Shown here: piece after piece, positions 53,701 to 64,000 of the stretch | Layout of the letters: each line of letters opens with the position of its first letter | Position numbering within the stretch: position 1 is the first letter of the stretch | DNA from: Amoebidium appalachense | Lineage: Eukaryota > Ichthyosporea | Assembly: GCA_963693365.1 (NCBI GenBank) | Contig: CAVNZM010000001.1 | Span: 12,710,001-12,774,000, forward strand | DNA: 64,000 nt | Direction: 5' to 3' | Made by a program: the position numbers and the translations under genes | Notes under the pieces: model-generated | The model's database searches: none | The model's input: only the letters and a program-made list of their open reading frames with translations | Told to the model about the DNA's origin: nothing

Positions 53701-54425
53701 GGGGCTTATCCTGTGGATTGGGGACACTGTACGGGGCTGGGTTGGTGCCGTGCCTGAGGACATGCGGCTGGCCGTAGCCATCCTGATCCTGCTGTGGGTG
53801 TCGGGCATAGTCAGTGCTTTTCTGGACAACATACCATACACGGCCACCATGGTGCCTGTGGTGCTTGCACTGGGCAACGACCCAAACCTTAATCTGCCTC
53901 TAAAGCCCCTGGCCTGGGCCCTGGCACTGGGTGCTTGTCTGGGCGGTAACGGCACCCTGGTATGCAACCCCCTCCCCCTACACGCCCCCCCCTCCCCCTC
54001 CCCCCCCCCCCCCCCCCCCCTCCCTCCCTCCCCTCCCTCCTCCCCTCCCGCGCGCCCATAAAAAACCACACACACATACGCGCGCGCGCGCAAATACACA
54101 CACACATGCGCGCGCGCACGCACACACACACACACACACAACACACATACACACACACACAGAGAGAGAGAGAGAGGGAGGGAGATAGAGAGAGCTTGAA
54201 TCAGATATTGCATGGGGGGTGGCTGCATGCATTATATGGTGCTGACCATGGGCACAGATTGGAGCGTCAGCCAACGTGGTGACGGTGGGGCTAGCTGGGC
54301 GGCATGGGTACCCTATCAGCTTCATGCTGTGGCTGAGGGCGGGCTTCCCGGTGGTGCTGCTGTCCCTGCTGCTGGCCACCGCATACTGCATGGTCGTATA
54401 TGTGGCTGTGGGGTTTGGCGGGTAG
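46591..54425 (+). CDS. OCA2: P-protein/OCA2-type ion transporter, 11 exons
   Basis: Exons: 46591-46845, 47367-47615, 47901-48119, 48408-48541, 48896-49046, 50742-50869, 51253-51446, 51926-52070, 52332-52603, 53688-53959, 54258-54425. The sum is 2187 bases (728 aa plus stop) with all phases closing. The first membrane segment is about 132-154, followed by a lumenal-type loop (about 155-285) and then a polytopic domain from about 290. The duplicated core motifs of the ArsB/P-protein (SLC13-like) fold are clear: [17 protein letters not shown] and [19 protein letters not shown] in the first half, [16 protein letters not shown] and [17 protein letters not shown] in the second. Animal P proteins sit in melanosomal or endolysosomal membranes and alter luminal pH. 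Related algal, plant and bacterial proteins move anions or arsenite, so the substrate is not certain. The cytoplasmic loop between halves is shorter than in human OCA2. A minisatellite has copied the exon 9 donor region. Confidence 0.9.
49690..50175. repeat. minisatellite of about 18 bp (CCCACACACACATGCATG)
   Basis: About 25 head-to-tail units, length-variable by CA insertion, in intron 5 of the P-protein-like gene. Each unit contains the palindrome ATGCAT. Confidence 0.95.
50411..50606. repeat. (CA)n / (CG CA)n microsatellite
   Basis: Interrupted CA repeats with short CG alternations, in the same intron. Confidence 0.9.
52595..52825. repeat. minisatellite derived from an exon end
   Basis: A 27-28-bp unit ATGATCGAGGGTGTGTGCATGCAGTC is repeated about eight times. 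The first unit starts in the last codons of P-protein-like exon 9, so each repeat includes a copy of the exon end and its GTGTGT donor. Confidence 0.92.
52860..53600. repeat. compound minisatellite of TGTGCCTG and TTTGCATATC
   Basis: Octamer TGTGCCTG arrays are punctuated by TGTTTGCATATCTG about every 30 to 70 bases, in P-protein-like intron 9. The long open frames across it reflect only the repeat phase. Confidence 0.92.
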
Positions 54426-55395
54426 ATTTACCGCTTGGTACTTTTCCTAGTAGTATCATATAATGTAGGCGGGCCTTGGCATGTGGCCGAGATATGCTCG
54501 ATGTAACATGTGGTACAGTATGGAGATGTTTGGCCCCATATACCCGCCTGCAGAACCTCATGTACATAGCACTGGGCACACTCGATTGGCGGGCAGCCTA
54601 GTCTTTTATTCACACAACCAACTCGCCTTCACACGACATAGCAACACCATTCTCTTTTCCTTGCCACCACGACCACTATGCCTGCACACGTACACATGCG
54701 CAAGCTTTTGAGACAAAGGTCCTCGGGCACATGTTATCGTGTACACACTCATTTTTTCTTTTCTGACATTTTTTTTTGTGCACATGCTGCACATAGCGGC
54801 TCTACACAGGGCCATTCTTTTTACCCTCTCTCTGTGCCACAATGCAAAGACTGGCCTTCCTTTTGGTTATTGATGTCTTTTGAAATCTTCTCCCCACGTA
54901 TTTTTTCATTGGCTGGCACAGGCTGGGCCGTGCAGCCATTACCTAATCAAAAAGTGCGACCATGTGCGCACTAGTATCGAACACAGTGTCAAATCAAGAC
55001 TTATGCATGCCATTGCTCCATGCACACCTCCACCACCCTCCTGTCAGCTGGTCCCCCCACTATTGTGGTGGGAAGGGAAGCGCATACACCCAGTCGCATA
55101 TATGTCAGCACACATGCATGCACTCAACCGTCTAGCTCAGACACACATGGACACATCCCCTCCTTATTGTATGTGTCTGCACAGCACACATACACGCTCA
55201 TATGTGCGCACACCTCCATCCTCCCTCCCTTTTCTCAGACCACCTTCATGATCATGTTTATGTTTCAAGGCTGGTCCGATATGCCTGCAGGCAGCAGGAA
55301 TTCTGCTAAACAGGGAGTTTTGGTGCGCAGTAGCAGCAGTTCCCTCTGTTCCGGGCGCAGGACCCCTATTAACACACACCGTGACACACACACAA

Positions 55396-55448
<53 letters not shown>

Positions 55449-56882
55449 TGCACACACACCACCCAACCGAGCCCCAAATGCCTCCCCTCCCTCCCCCCCC
55501 CTCCCCTCCCCCCCCCCCCCCCTCCCCCCCCCCCCCCCCCCCCCCCCCACACACACACACATACACACTTAACATGCCCCCCCCCCCCCCCCCCTCCCTC
55601 CCTTACTGTCCCGGCCTCCCTCCCCCCTCCCTTCCTCTCTCTTTCTCTCTCTCTCCAACCCCCTTCCCCCCCCAGGTGCGCCGATCGCCCCAAACAACAC
55701 TAAACCTTATACGGTACACTTCAAAATGAACATTGGTTCTAGAAAGAGTTGTAGCCGAGCGCGATTAGGCACATCTATGGCAAGACGAACTAAGTGCTCC
55801 CCCTACCCCTACCCCTTTCCCCCATATACCCCCCTCCCCCCCTCCCCCCAAACCCCCCCTTCTCCCCCCCGGGTTTTTTTTCACCCATTATCCCCCCCAC
55901 CCCCTACCCCTCCAAACACCTCCCTCCCCCACACGCCAATCCCTCCTACCAAACACCACTACCACCGCCAACACCCACCAAACACCCACAACCACTTAAA
56001 TCAAAACTGCACACAAACACACATGGCTGGGAAAATGAACAAAAAAAGATGCACATGTTCGGAGATACATCTTGCAGAATAGGCAGGAGGGGCTGGACTG
56101 AAAGCGAGACAATTGTAGCCATCATCACCTTTTCCTAATCCCCCCCCCCCCCCCCCCCCCCCCCCCCGTCCACCCAACCACCACCACCACCAAGGACATG
56201 CAAAATTCGTGGGGGGCACGATGAACCTGAACAAAATATATCACGAGGGTTTCCTTGATAATGTCAGTAACTATCTGTATAGGGCTATTTCCCGCTTCCT
56301 CCGCATTGTTATTCGATGCTAGCCTCTGCTTACCCATAATATGTATCAGGGGTGTCATATACTACGATGGCGCTCATTGTTGCCTAGCATGTACATATGT
56401 CACTGGCTGCATTTGATTGGCTGCGCTGGAAAACGCAGTAGGCCGTCGAATGTGGCTGGGCCTCCGGCAGTGTCCACGCAATAAAAAGTGTGTAAACCCC
56501 ATTGTTATTCCACCTCCAGGGACTGCTTTGGACAATCTAGGGAGATCACAGCCGATTGGTGCCCCAATCAAATAACTCGAATGGCTGTCACACTGAACTT
56601 GCAGTGCACGGTTGTAGTAAAATCAAGTTTGCAGACACGTTAACTGAGTCAACCGTATTGTTTCTCCCCCCCCACCACCGCCGGCCTCCACCCCCCAAAC
56701 ACCTACACACACGGCAAACAAGTGCCAGAACCCCGGCCTTTCCCTGACACTCCCATCGAGATGGTCCTGTTTCGTTCCAACTGCCCCCACCTCCCCCCTC
56801 CCCCCCCCCCCCCCATACACACACACACACACACCACCACCACCACCGCCACCAAAAATACCGTCGCACACACACATTCAGA

Positions 56883-56914
<32 letters not shown>

Positions 56915-57577
56915 CCCCCCTCCTTTCCTCCACTTAAAATGGACTTCCCCACCTCCCCAGCCCCTCCCCCAGCCCCCCCCCCCCCCCCCCCCTCCCCCCT
57001 CCCCCCCGCCTGAGAAGGAGATCCAAACTCGGAAATCAACCATCATGTAATTCAAGGGTGCCTAGGCGCATTGGAAAATATAGGGAATGAAATGGGGTCA
57101 TTTAAAGCCTTTGCACACAGTACTAAGATTATTCAAGCTGAACAGTATAGATGCAGTCAGATATTGGGTGTGGATGCTGATTAACACAGGCACCACCTCA
57201 GATACGACTGATTCACGTTGGCATTTAATTCGCAACCAGCATGTGCTACCGTAAACCCCTCCGGATCTACCAGCTAGGGGATGTGAAGATTAAATCTAAT
57301 CTTCATACATTCCACAGTTTGCTTCATCAGATACTTTGCGCAACTAAATATACGTCATTCAGCAAGCAGCACAGCCTAAACAGACCGGGTAGGAGTATAC
57401 ACTACTGAGCTACATCAGATCGACACTCATCAGGAGTTTCATATATGGCAATCAACAGCAATATTAACCTTTTACAGCCAGCCTCATGAGTGCAAATTTA
57501 GCACATTCACCAAAAGCCGTGGCGACATTCGAGCATTTTAAATACTAATTAGGTTTTTGGTATAACTAGGGGCACCT
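54426..57577. other. intergenic region, no gene recognised
   Basis: Contains CA repeats (55386-55447), C homopolymers (55495-55549, 55577-55594, 56140-56167, 56802-56814, 56886-56912, 56978-57007) and a C-rich stretch at 55800-56000. An uninterrupted frame at 55240-55370 (TTFMIMFMFQGW...) shows no family signature. Confidence 0.45.
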
Positions 57578-58234
57578 CTAAAAGGCCATGGTTACAACCC
57601 GTGGGTCCCACCCTCTGCTGTTCGACCTATGGTGTGTTGCACGTGGTCTCCACACCAGTGGGGAGAGGGCACGGCGTGGGGATACAGGCAGCTGCAATTC
57701 GATCAATGATTGGTCCTGTGAGCTGGCCCCACTGCTTGCACTCGACCGTGCAGACGACCGGGGGGACGGGCAGGGTGTGTGCAGGCCCAGGTGGGGGTTG
57801 CGGGCTGGGTCTGCGGCCACACAGGTCTGCAGCTCCAGCACGGGCATGGCGGTGTCGTGCAGAGTGATGTGCACTGTGGGGGTGCTGTTGTGGATCATGG
57901 CCGACACCTCCTCCGCAGTCAGCATGGTGGGCTCGCGCATGTTTACCTCGTTCACCTGCTCTATCCGGTCCCCCACGCTAATGCCTAGCTTCCATGCGCG
58001 GGACTTCTTCTCCACCGCGTATACGTATATGTGCCCTCGCACCTGGCACAGAGTCAGGCCCAAGCCACCGCTTTCCTGCTTGCGGCAAATGCGCAACTCC
58101 CTGCGATATCCGCCTTGCTGCGAGCCACAAGTGGGCTCAAAGCTAAAGTCAAAATATTTACAGCCCCCTGAGCTGACTGACCGTGCTGATCCGCAGCTGT
58201 GCGAGGACCGCAGGCTACTAGTGTCATCAAACAT
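57578..58234 (-). CDS. single PDZ-domain protein, intronless
   Basis: The ATG at 58234 and TAG at 57578-57580 give 218 aa in one exon. A longer in-frame extension upstream to 58393 is excluded because the TATA box (58304-58311) lies within it. Residues 1-43 are Ser/Gly-rich. The PDZ domain spans about 45-127: RELRICRK strand, carboxylate-binding loop GGLGLTL (57-62), IYVYAVEKKSRAWKLGISVGDRIEQVNEVNM and a helix starting with TAEEVSAM. It binds C-terminal peptides of partner proteins, which are unknown. The tail (about 150-218) is Ser/Arg/Pro-rich and disordered. In a window where every other full gene has 6 to 13 exons, the lack of introns is notable and may mean a retrocopy. Confidence 0.8.
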   Translation of the reverse strand: MFDDTSSLRSSHSCGSARSVSSGGCKYFDFSFEPTCGSQQGGYRRELRICRKQESGGLGLTLCQVRGHIYVYAVEKKSRAWKLGISVGDRIEQVNEVNMREPTMLTAEEVSAMIHNSTPTVHITLHDTAMPVLELQTCVAADPARNPHLGLHTPCPSPRSSARSSASSGASSQDQSLIELQLPVSPRRALSPLVWRPRATHHRSNSRGWDPRVVTMAF

Positions 58235-58890
58235 TCTCCTCGTATACGAAAGCAAGCACGTCTCCGTCGCTAATTTTTGGTCTGTGCTTATCCTCGGAGC
58301 CAGTTTATATACTCCCCCCAGGGTGCACGTTTCTGGCCAGGCTGGCCCGGGCAAAGTCGCACGGTGATAAGCGCCCGACACACCAATCAGCATACGGCAT
58401 CAAGGTGCACTCCCGCCGGGTTTTCACCTGGGCCACACCAAAGCCATGTTTTATTGGCATACGATCACGGCAGTGAAAAACCACATTCCTCGGCCACACC
58501 GCGATTTAGAATTGCGCCAATCTGATGCGGCCAGCTGTGGAGCTGATAGTCTGATACGAGGCCGTCCCGGCGGCTGCAGGCGGCATCGTTGCCAGCTTGA
58601 GATCGAGCCATGGCCGCTCTGTCGAGTCCGCTAACTCTTGGCCATATGGTTAATCTAGGGGGAGCCCCTGGCGGGCCGAGACAATCAGGGGTTTACACAC
58701 TTATATTGCGTGGACATTCAAGGGGGTCCAGCCACCGGCTCAATATTGGAAACTGGGCCAAATCCTATGATCGGCTCTTTAGAACGAACAAATTTAAAAG
58801 AACCGCTCGTTTTCGTGCCACCCTTGAGATCCAAGCATCCGTGCGGAAGGCCCAGTCCATGGAACGTGAGGAAACTATAATGCAACTCAA
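58235..58890. other. PDZ gene upstream region and unassigned sequence
   Basis: Apart from the TATA box nothing certain is seen. An open frame on the plus strand (58610-58987, 125 codons from ATG) overlaps the reverse transcriptase scrap in another phase and is probably spurious. Confidence 0.35.
58304..58311 (-). promoter_or_regulatory. TATA box of the PDZ gene
   Basis: TATATAAA on the minus strand, 70 bases upstream of the chosen ATG, the expected distance for a Pol II core promoter with a short 5' leader. Confidence 0.65.
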
Positions 58891-58995
58891 AGTGATACCG
58901 AGCACCTCGTATTTATCGATTTTAAGAACGCGTACGGCACGGTCGACCTCCCTCGCCTGTGGGCCAAGTTGGCCACTCGCGGTGTAAACCCCTAA
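58891..58995 (+). pseudogene. fragment of a non-LTR-type reverse transcriptase
   Basis: About 34 codons read TEHLVFIDFKNAYGTVD...LWAKLATRGV before TAA. This matches the first aspartate motif (FxDFxxAYDxV) of LINE-type reverse transcriptases. There is no flanking domain on either side. Confidence 0.55.
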
Positions 58996-59333
58996 CGAGA
59001 TACGTCATGTATGTAGGTGTATAGGTATTGAACCCCGAAACAAAACTTATATATATATGTATGCCCGAGAGACAAAACTTATTATATGCCGGGGCACCGG
59101 GTCCATAGGTCTACCTTGGCCTTGCAGGGTAGACCCGGGGAGCTACTGTACGTATAGCTATGTGGCATGCGCTCACTCAGCCCGTGACATGCAACATGAT
59201 GCACGATGCATGCATATGAGCGGTTTCCGATCGTACAATAGTTTTCCTCAGTGAATTCAGTGAGGGGTCCTGAGTATCCAAATAGATATTTTTTAAATAA
59301 TCAGAGTTTTTACACACACACACACACACACAG

Positions 59334-59377
<44 letters not shown>

Positions 59378-59693
59378 AAAACCAGGGTGTGTATACACTA
59401 ATACTATGCCCTAGTTAACATATGAAGGTAGGAGAACCACGTAAGTATAGAGACAAGAAAGCGGGTGCTACAGCTAGTCTGACACCGCACGACTAGTGTA
59501 ACGTTTACTCGGACACACAGCCCCGCCCAAGTGACCAAAGTCTGGAATGTACCAGCCTTTTATAGTCCCTTGGTTTCCGCCGGTCCGGAGAGCACTGCTC
59601 ACATACTTTTGTAAGGCGACAGCCATTAGGCATGTGGCCCTACTTATAATAACGTACATGACATATACATGAGTACATGATCTTCTCCTGCCA
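58996..59693. other. unassigned sequence with (CA)n
   Basis: (CA)n at about 59312-59374, otherwise unique-looking sequence without a gene. Confidence 0.4.
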
Positions 59694-60788
59694 GTGGGTG
59701 ATCATAATATAGCTTCACGTTATACTACAGTGCTACATGTGTATGCTAGTGCCCTCAAGCACCCTCAAGCAAATGCCATCTCTGAACGTGTGCATGCAGT
59801 GTTTCAGAAGTCCTTTGGCAAAATGGTGGATGTGGAGGCTAATGATTGGGATCATATGTCTAGGTTTATTGCTCATTCATATAATTCTACCCCTCATGCT
59901 GTGACTGGTTTTTCTCCGTTTTATTTGGTCTATGGGCAGGAGGATATTAGTTTGTTAGATACGGCACTTTTGCCGATGGGGGGGGCTGACCGACTAACTT
60001 ATCCCCACTGGACTGAGTTCCGGGAGCAGCTACTAACCCGGGCCCGGGCTGCACGTGATGCAGCTCTGGCCCGTACACAGCAGGCACAGACACGTGCAGA
60101 CGTGTCCACACGTCCGTTACGTGAATTTGCCGAGGGTACTTTAGTTTTAATTAGGGATCATACTAGGAAAAAGAGATATAAGCAGGAGCAGGAAGGTAAG
60201 GGTGAAGGTGAAGGTCTTCGTAAGTATGGTAAGAAATGGTTGCCTCTTTTCATTGGCCCGTATAAAATAGTGGCTAGGTTAGGTCCGACGGAATATAAGG
60301 TGCAGAGGTTAGATAATGAGAGTGATGTTAGATTTTATAATGTAGATGATATAAAGGAATATTATGATAGGGCCCTTAGGGTTAAACGGCCGGAGGGCCG
60401 TCGAGTGTTAGATGCATTCACCCCCGACTATGACGGGTCGGTGGATGTATCGGAGGCTGCAGTAGATAAAATTATGGATAAAAAGGTTATCGAAGGTAAG
60501 GAAGGTAAGGTAAATTATTATTTAATTCGTTTTGAGGGAGGTTATCAGGAAGATCAGTGGTTGCCTGAGTTTCATTTGGATTGCCCGTTTTCTATTCGTG
60601 CTTATGAGGCTAGATTAGTGCAGAGGGAGTTGCCTAGTGCTCCCTCTAGGCCAAAGAGAGTTATTCCTCAGTTTAATCGTGGTGTGAAAAAGTCGGTGGG
60701 GGAGGGGGCCGGGGGGGGAGTGATGCAAATACGCGTAGACACACGGGGGAAGGGGGAGGGGGGGGGAGGAGACCGAGGAGGAGTGTGA
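59694..60788 (+). pseudogene. Ty3/gypsy chromovirus integrase C-terminus with chromodomain (5' truncated)
   Basis: A 364-codon open frame starts inside the integrase core. HPQANAISERVH carries the catalytic Glu region, followed by W-D and STPHAVTGFSPFYLVYGQ, a GPY/F module (PLFIGPYKIV near residue 180) and a chromodomain (DKIMDKKVIEG...YLIRFEGGYQEDQWLPEFHL, about 255-305). The Gly-rich tail is a G-tract artefact or spacer. A chromodomain at the integrase end defines chromoviruses and directs integration to modified chromatin. Everything upstream (gag, protease, RT, RNase H) is absent, so this is a 5'-truncated remnant whose remaining frame is intact. The real homology probably starts near 59730. 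Confidence 0.85.
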
Positions 60789-61043
60789 ACGTAGTCGTAG
60801 GAATTTAATTTATTATCATAGGTGTCTCCGTAGGTATCAAGCTTATGGTGTAGATTAATTTATTATTTTCTTCGTAATTTATTTAATTTAATTTTTTTCT
60901 TAGGAGACTGATTAGTCTATGTCTTTTTAGGGGGTGTTAGATGTAATGTGACTGAGGTGGGACTCAGCTTTTCCGGGGGCCGGGGGGGGAGTTGACATAT
61001 ACTAATCCGTCTCAGCAGATCAGCCTAAGTCTACGATCGAGAT

Positions 61044-61075
<32 letters not shown>

Positions 61076-61440
61076 GGCCCGGGTCCACAGATCATCAAGA
61101 TCAAGTCCGAGGCCTCAAGATAGCTGTACAGCTGCGTGCATCTTGCCTCTGCCGGCGCAGGGCATTGGACCACGTCAGCCGGGGCAGCCGACCAATAGAA
61201 TTCTAATTAGTGTGTAGGATAAATCGTAGGAGGACTTAGGAATGTGATTGTTCGGGCAGAAGCCCTTTTGTAAGTATTGGCAAGGTTTGATAGTGTATGT
61301 TGCCAAACGTATTTATATATTTAGATGTAGAGGAAAGGGGGGAGGGAGGGAGGGGGAGGATAGTATGAAATGTAGATTTAGACTCTGCGGTGCCACTAGG
61401 GGGAGGGTGAGGGGTGAGACATGGATAAATATATTGGTTT
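60789..61440. other. possible 3' end/LTR remnant of the gypsy element
   Basis: AT-rich sequence follows the stop, then TGTTAGATGTAATG at 60937 after a GGGGG run, which could be an LTR start. A 27-base G tract lies near 61046-61072. No second LTR copy exists in the window to prove it. At 61441 the sequence switches abruptly to copia. Confidence 0.35.
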
Positions 61441-63376
61441 GACCTGGTCACCATTGGGTCCGGAACACAGTTGACGGACAAGTTTGGGTAGTTGGTCGAT
61501 GTTGATGGGGGGACCGGGGGGGACTGGCAGGGTGGTGGTGGCTTGAAGTCCAACCTTGCCCTGTAGACGGGCAGAACGACGGGGTGCAGGAACCGGGGGA
61601 GGTGGAGACGGGGGGGGGGAACTTGGAAGTTCGGAATTGCAGGGGGGGCAACCTCCGGGCTGGACGGGGCCGAGTGGAAGTTGTCGGGGGAGCCGGGTCG
61701 GATGGGTGTGACGTTGCCAGGGGCAGGAGGAGGGTCGGCAGGCTGGACGGGCACGGGGGCAGGGGGGCCGGTGGGGGGGGGTGTCGGGGGAACGACGATG
61801 GCAGGAGGGGGGCCAGAGTACACCAGACAAACATCATCTTCAGTGTCAACTGTGGGGGTTGGGGTGGTCGAGGTAGCAGTAGTGTAGGGGGTCGGAAGTG
61901 TTGAGGGAATGTCGGACGGGAGATAAGCTGATTCGTCGAAAATCACGTCACGGAAGAGGCCGACACGATGGGTGGTGGGGTTGAAGATCCGGTGGCAGTG
62001 TGATTGAAGATCATAGCCGATATACATGCCGAGTTTGACGGTGGGGGCCAGCTTGTTCCGTTTCAGAGGCTGGCACATGAGTGTAGGCAGGGCAACCGAA
62101 CACTTTGAGCTCGGAGATGTCGGGCTTGACACCGTAGAAAACCTCGAATGGTGTACGACCATTGGCAGTCGTGGACGGGGTGACGTTGATAATGTAGGCG
62201 GCCTGTTGGAGGGCCTCAGCCCACAGTTTGGGGGACAGAGACTGATCTTGGACTTGATGGAGGAGGCAACGAACAATCTCTTGGAGGAACCGCATACGAC
62301 GTTCAACACAGCCGTTCAGTTGAGGGCAGTCCACCGGAGCATAGCTGGCCTTGATGCCCTGGGAGAGGCAAAAAGCACGGGTAGCCTTGGAGGTGAACTC
62401 AGAGCCGGAGTCGAAGTGGTAGACACCAACTTTGGAGGGGGCATGGGTAGCAACGAGGTTGGTGTGAGCTGTGAGAATGTCCAGGGTGGTTGTACGGTCG
62501 GGCATCGGGTAGATCTTGACGAGGCCAGAGGCACGGCAGACAGTGACGAGAGCAACCTGGGAACCTTTGTACGATGTTGTGGTAGGCTCAAAAAAATCCC
62601 AATGCCATTCATGACCGGGGATGTTGGAGTGAGGACGGTCACCCTTGAACGGAGCCTTGGTGGTTTTACCCATAATGCAGCCATGACAATCAGGAACATC
62701 ACAGTCGAGGACAGACGAGGGGAGACCAATAACAAGGTCGTGTTTCACCATGTCCTTGATGCTGGTCATAGCACGGTGCCCCAGACGATGGTGCCAGATG
62801 GATGGGTTAACACTGGTGGTGGCAGCCAGAGCCACAGGACGAGTGGGTGGTTGAATGGTGTAGTCCTTGAAGTAATACAGACCGTTGTGGAGACGGAGGT
62901 TGACGAGATGACGGCCGGTGAGTCGGTCGAAGAGGAATGACGGAGTGGAGGCATCATTCAAATCACCCTTGATGTATTCGGCAGCAGCTTGGGATGTTGA
63001 AATGAGGAAGGCTTGGCCAGACGGGGTGTAGTAGGCTTCAATGGTAAGGGTGGCAGTGCCATGGTCGGTGGTGGTGTTGATGACGATATGGCCGGTGTGG
63101 GTGGCCAAGACGGGGGTGCCATTGAAGGCAGCAACGGGAGTCGGTGTCGGAAGGGGAGTGAGGTCATGGAAGCCGTGACTCACGGGTGGGGCAGACAGTC
63201 ATGTTGCACCCGGAATCCCAGGCAGGGTCGGAGGACACGGGGACGGAGCTAGCATTGTATGCCGAGAAAGCAAAGGAGACAGATTTCTCATTGCCTTGAC
63301 GGGAACGGTTGTGTCTGGACATACGGCATTTCGGCTCGGGGCAATCGATGATCGTGTGATCAGGCTCGTGGCAGTA
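61441..63376 (-). pseudogene. second copia copy, truncated at both ends
   Basis: This is the same family as the element at 20888-31362, at least 95 percent similar by eye. It begins (63376) inside the zinc knuckle and ends (61441) just after the DPMVTRS segment that follows integrase. Relative to copy 1 it has a frame-changing difference near 63172 (extra bases in the protease region) and an extra base near 62065 (integrase end). Catalytic residues of the integrase are present (WDFFEP, HFDSGSEF, VERR). No LTR of its own remains in the window. Confidence 0.93.
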
Positions 63377-64000
63377 TGTTGTAATACGTAGTATTTACAT
63401 ATGGTAAGATCTTCTCAGTTTGTGTTATGTTTCAGTTCATATGCTTAGTGTAAATGCCACACTCCTATTATGTAAAGTGTAGCATCGATCTCCGATATGC
63501 TCGTATACTTGTAATCGTGTTGTATCGGCTCTAATCGTGTATTGTAAAATCGATTAGAATATTTATATGTGTGTACACGGATCCACCCACTCAGGGAGAG
63601 ATGTGTACATGTTCGTGTGTACATAAATATCTCTGGTTATAGTTATGCTATTACTATCTTGTTTGTTGATCTGTGCTCTCTTTTCCTTTCTCTTTCTCCT
63701 TCCTTATTTTCTTTTCTTTCTCTCCTTGTCTTCATGTGTATAATCGTGTTTCTTTTCTACTAATATATGTTAGGTAGATTTGTGTTACTTAATACGTGTT
63801 CATTGGACGATGACACACTTAGGCTACACTTAGATTAGCATGTGTGTTTAGACTTCGTTAATTTACTTTAGTTTTCATGTGTTGCCGGGCTTTAACCAAT
63901 CATCAAGGTTAAGTGTGATATGTCTGAGTCTTTGCAGTATGTCATAGGTTAGAACTTCCTTGATGATGACACGAGTTGACCTTAACTAGTGTCTGTGTCC
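63377..64000 (+). repeat. diverged copia-family LTR in plus orientation, cut by the window edge
   Basis: It starts TGTTGTAATACGTAGTATT, the 5' end of the copia LTR read in the opposite orientation to copy 2, and follows the LTR sequence with many substitutions. It abuts the copia zinc-knuckle codons directly, so it looks like a later insertion of a related element or a recombination junction. Confidence 0.85.

Noticed and set aside
52753-53777. Very long open frames of Cys/Val/Leu-rich protein on the plus strand and His/Thr/Gln-rich protein on the minus strand
   Set aside because: They are translations of the TGTGCCTG minisatellite, whose period keeps a frame open; both strands are open and the region lies inside a well-supported intron.
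55020-55703. Open frame with TTFMIMFMFQGWSDM, considered as an exon downstream of the P-protein-like gene
   Set aside because: The transporter already ends with its conserved C-terminus at 54425, and the frame runs into CA and C repeats without a recognisable domain.
58610-58987. 125-codon ATG-started frame on the plus strand
   Set aside because: It overlaps a reverse transcriptase fragment readable in a different phase and has no family signature of its own.

Overview
Eukaryotic nuclear DNA. Every gene that can be reconstructed has several short exons with GT-AG introns (the PDZ gene is the exception), the introns and intergenic DNA are full of very long G/C homopolymers and GT/CA/CT microsatellites, and about a quarter of the window is transposable elements (Ty1/copia, a chromodomain Ty3/gypsy fragment, a non-autonomous LTR element, several TIR elements). 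The species cannot be named from the sequence. The gene set (an ELAV-type three-RRM protein, the SAGA subunit SPT3, kynurenine formamidase, a P-protein/OCA2-type transporter, a PDZ protein) would fit an animal or a unicellular relative of animals, but that is inference.

Layout, left to right. 1-1145: first exon (minus) of a nucleotidyltransferase-fold protein that runs off the left edge. 2774-9179: complete nine-exon kynurenine formamidase gene (plus; 315 aa) with its Ser-Asp-His triad spread over three exons. 10118-15422: complete six-exon ELAV-like RNA-binding protein gene (minus; 377 aa), convergent with the formamidase gene and carrying a 663-bp TIR element in an intron. 15423-20887: gene-poor, with a 376-bp foldback MITE and a 1.5-kb PIF/Harbinger-like element with TTA target duplications. 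20888-31362: a 10.5-kb nested retrotransposon block. A minus-strand copia element with near-identical 935/936-bp LTRs and a GTGCC target duplication has its RNase H region split by a plus-strand 3.6-kb element with 480-bp LTRs that look identical and a CACAG target duplication. 33391-42443: thirteen-exon SPT3-like gene (plus; about 422 aa) behind three perfect TGACGTCA boxes. 43962-46067: a 2.1-kb TIR element holding two tandem copies of a TATA...AATAAA unit. 46591-54425: eleven-exon P-protein/OCA2-like transporter (plus; 728 aa). 57578-58234: intronless PDZ gene (minus) with its own TATA box. 58891-64000: transposon graveyard with a reverse transcriptase scrap, a chromovirus integrase-chromodomain piece, a second truncated copia copy, and a copia-type LTR in the opposite orientation running off the right edge.

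The five main genes are unrelated housekeeping or regulatory genes rather than a pathway. Their exon models were assembled by hand from splice sites, phase and family resemblance. In all four complete multi-exon genes the phases close and the summed exon lengths are divisible by three. The most unusual aspects are how microsatellites and homopolymers are built into the intron ends, a tandem duplication that creates an in-frame potential microexon in the formamidase gene, a minisatellite that has amplified a splice donor in the transporter gene, a dispersed poly(C)-tailed repeat, and the duplicated transcription-unit-like TIR element.
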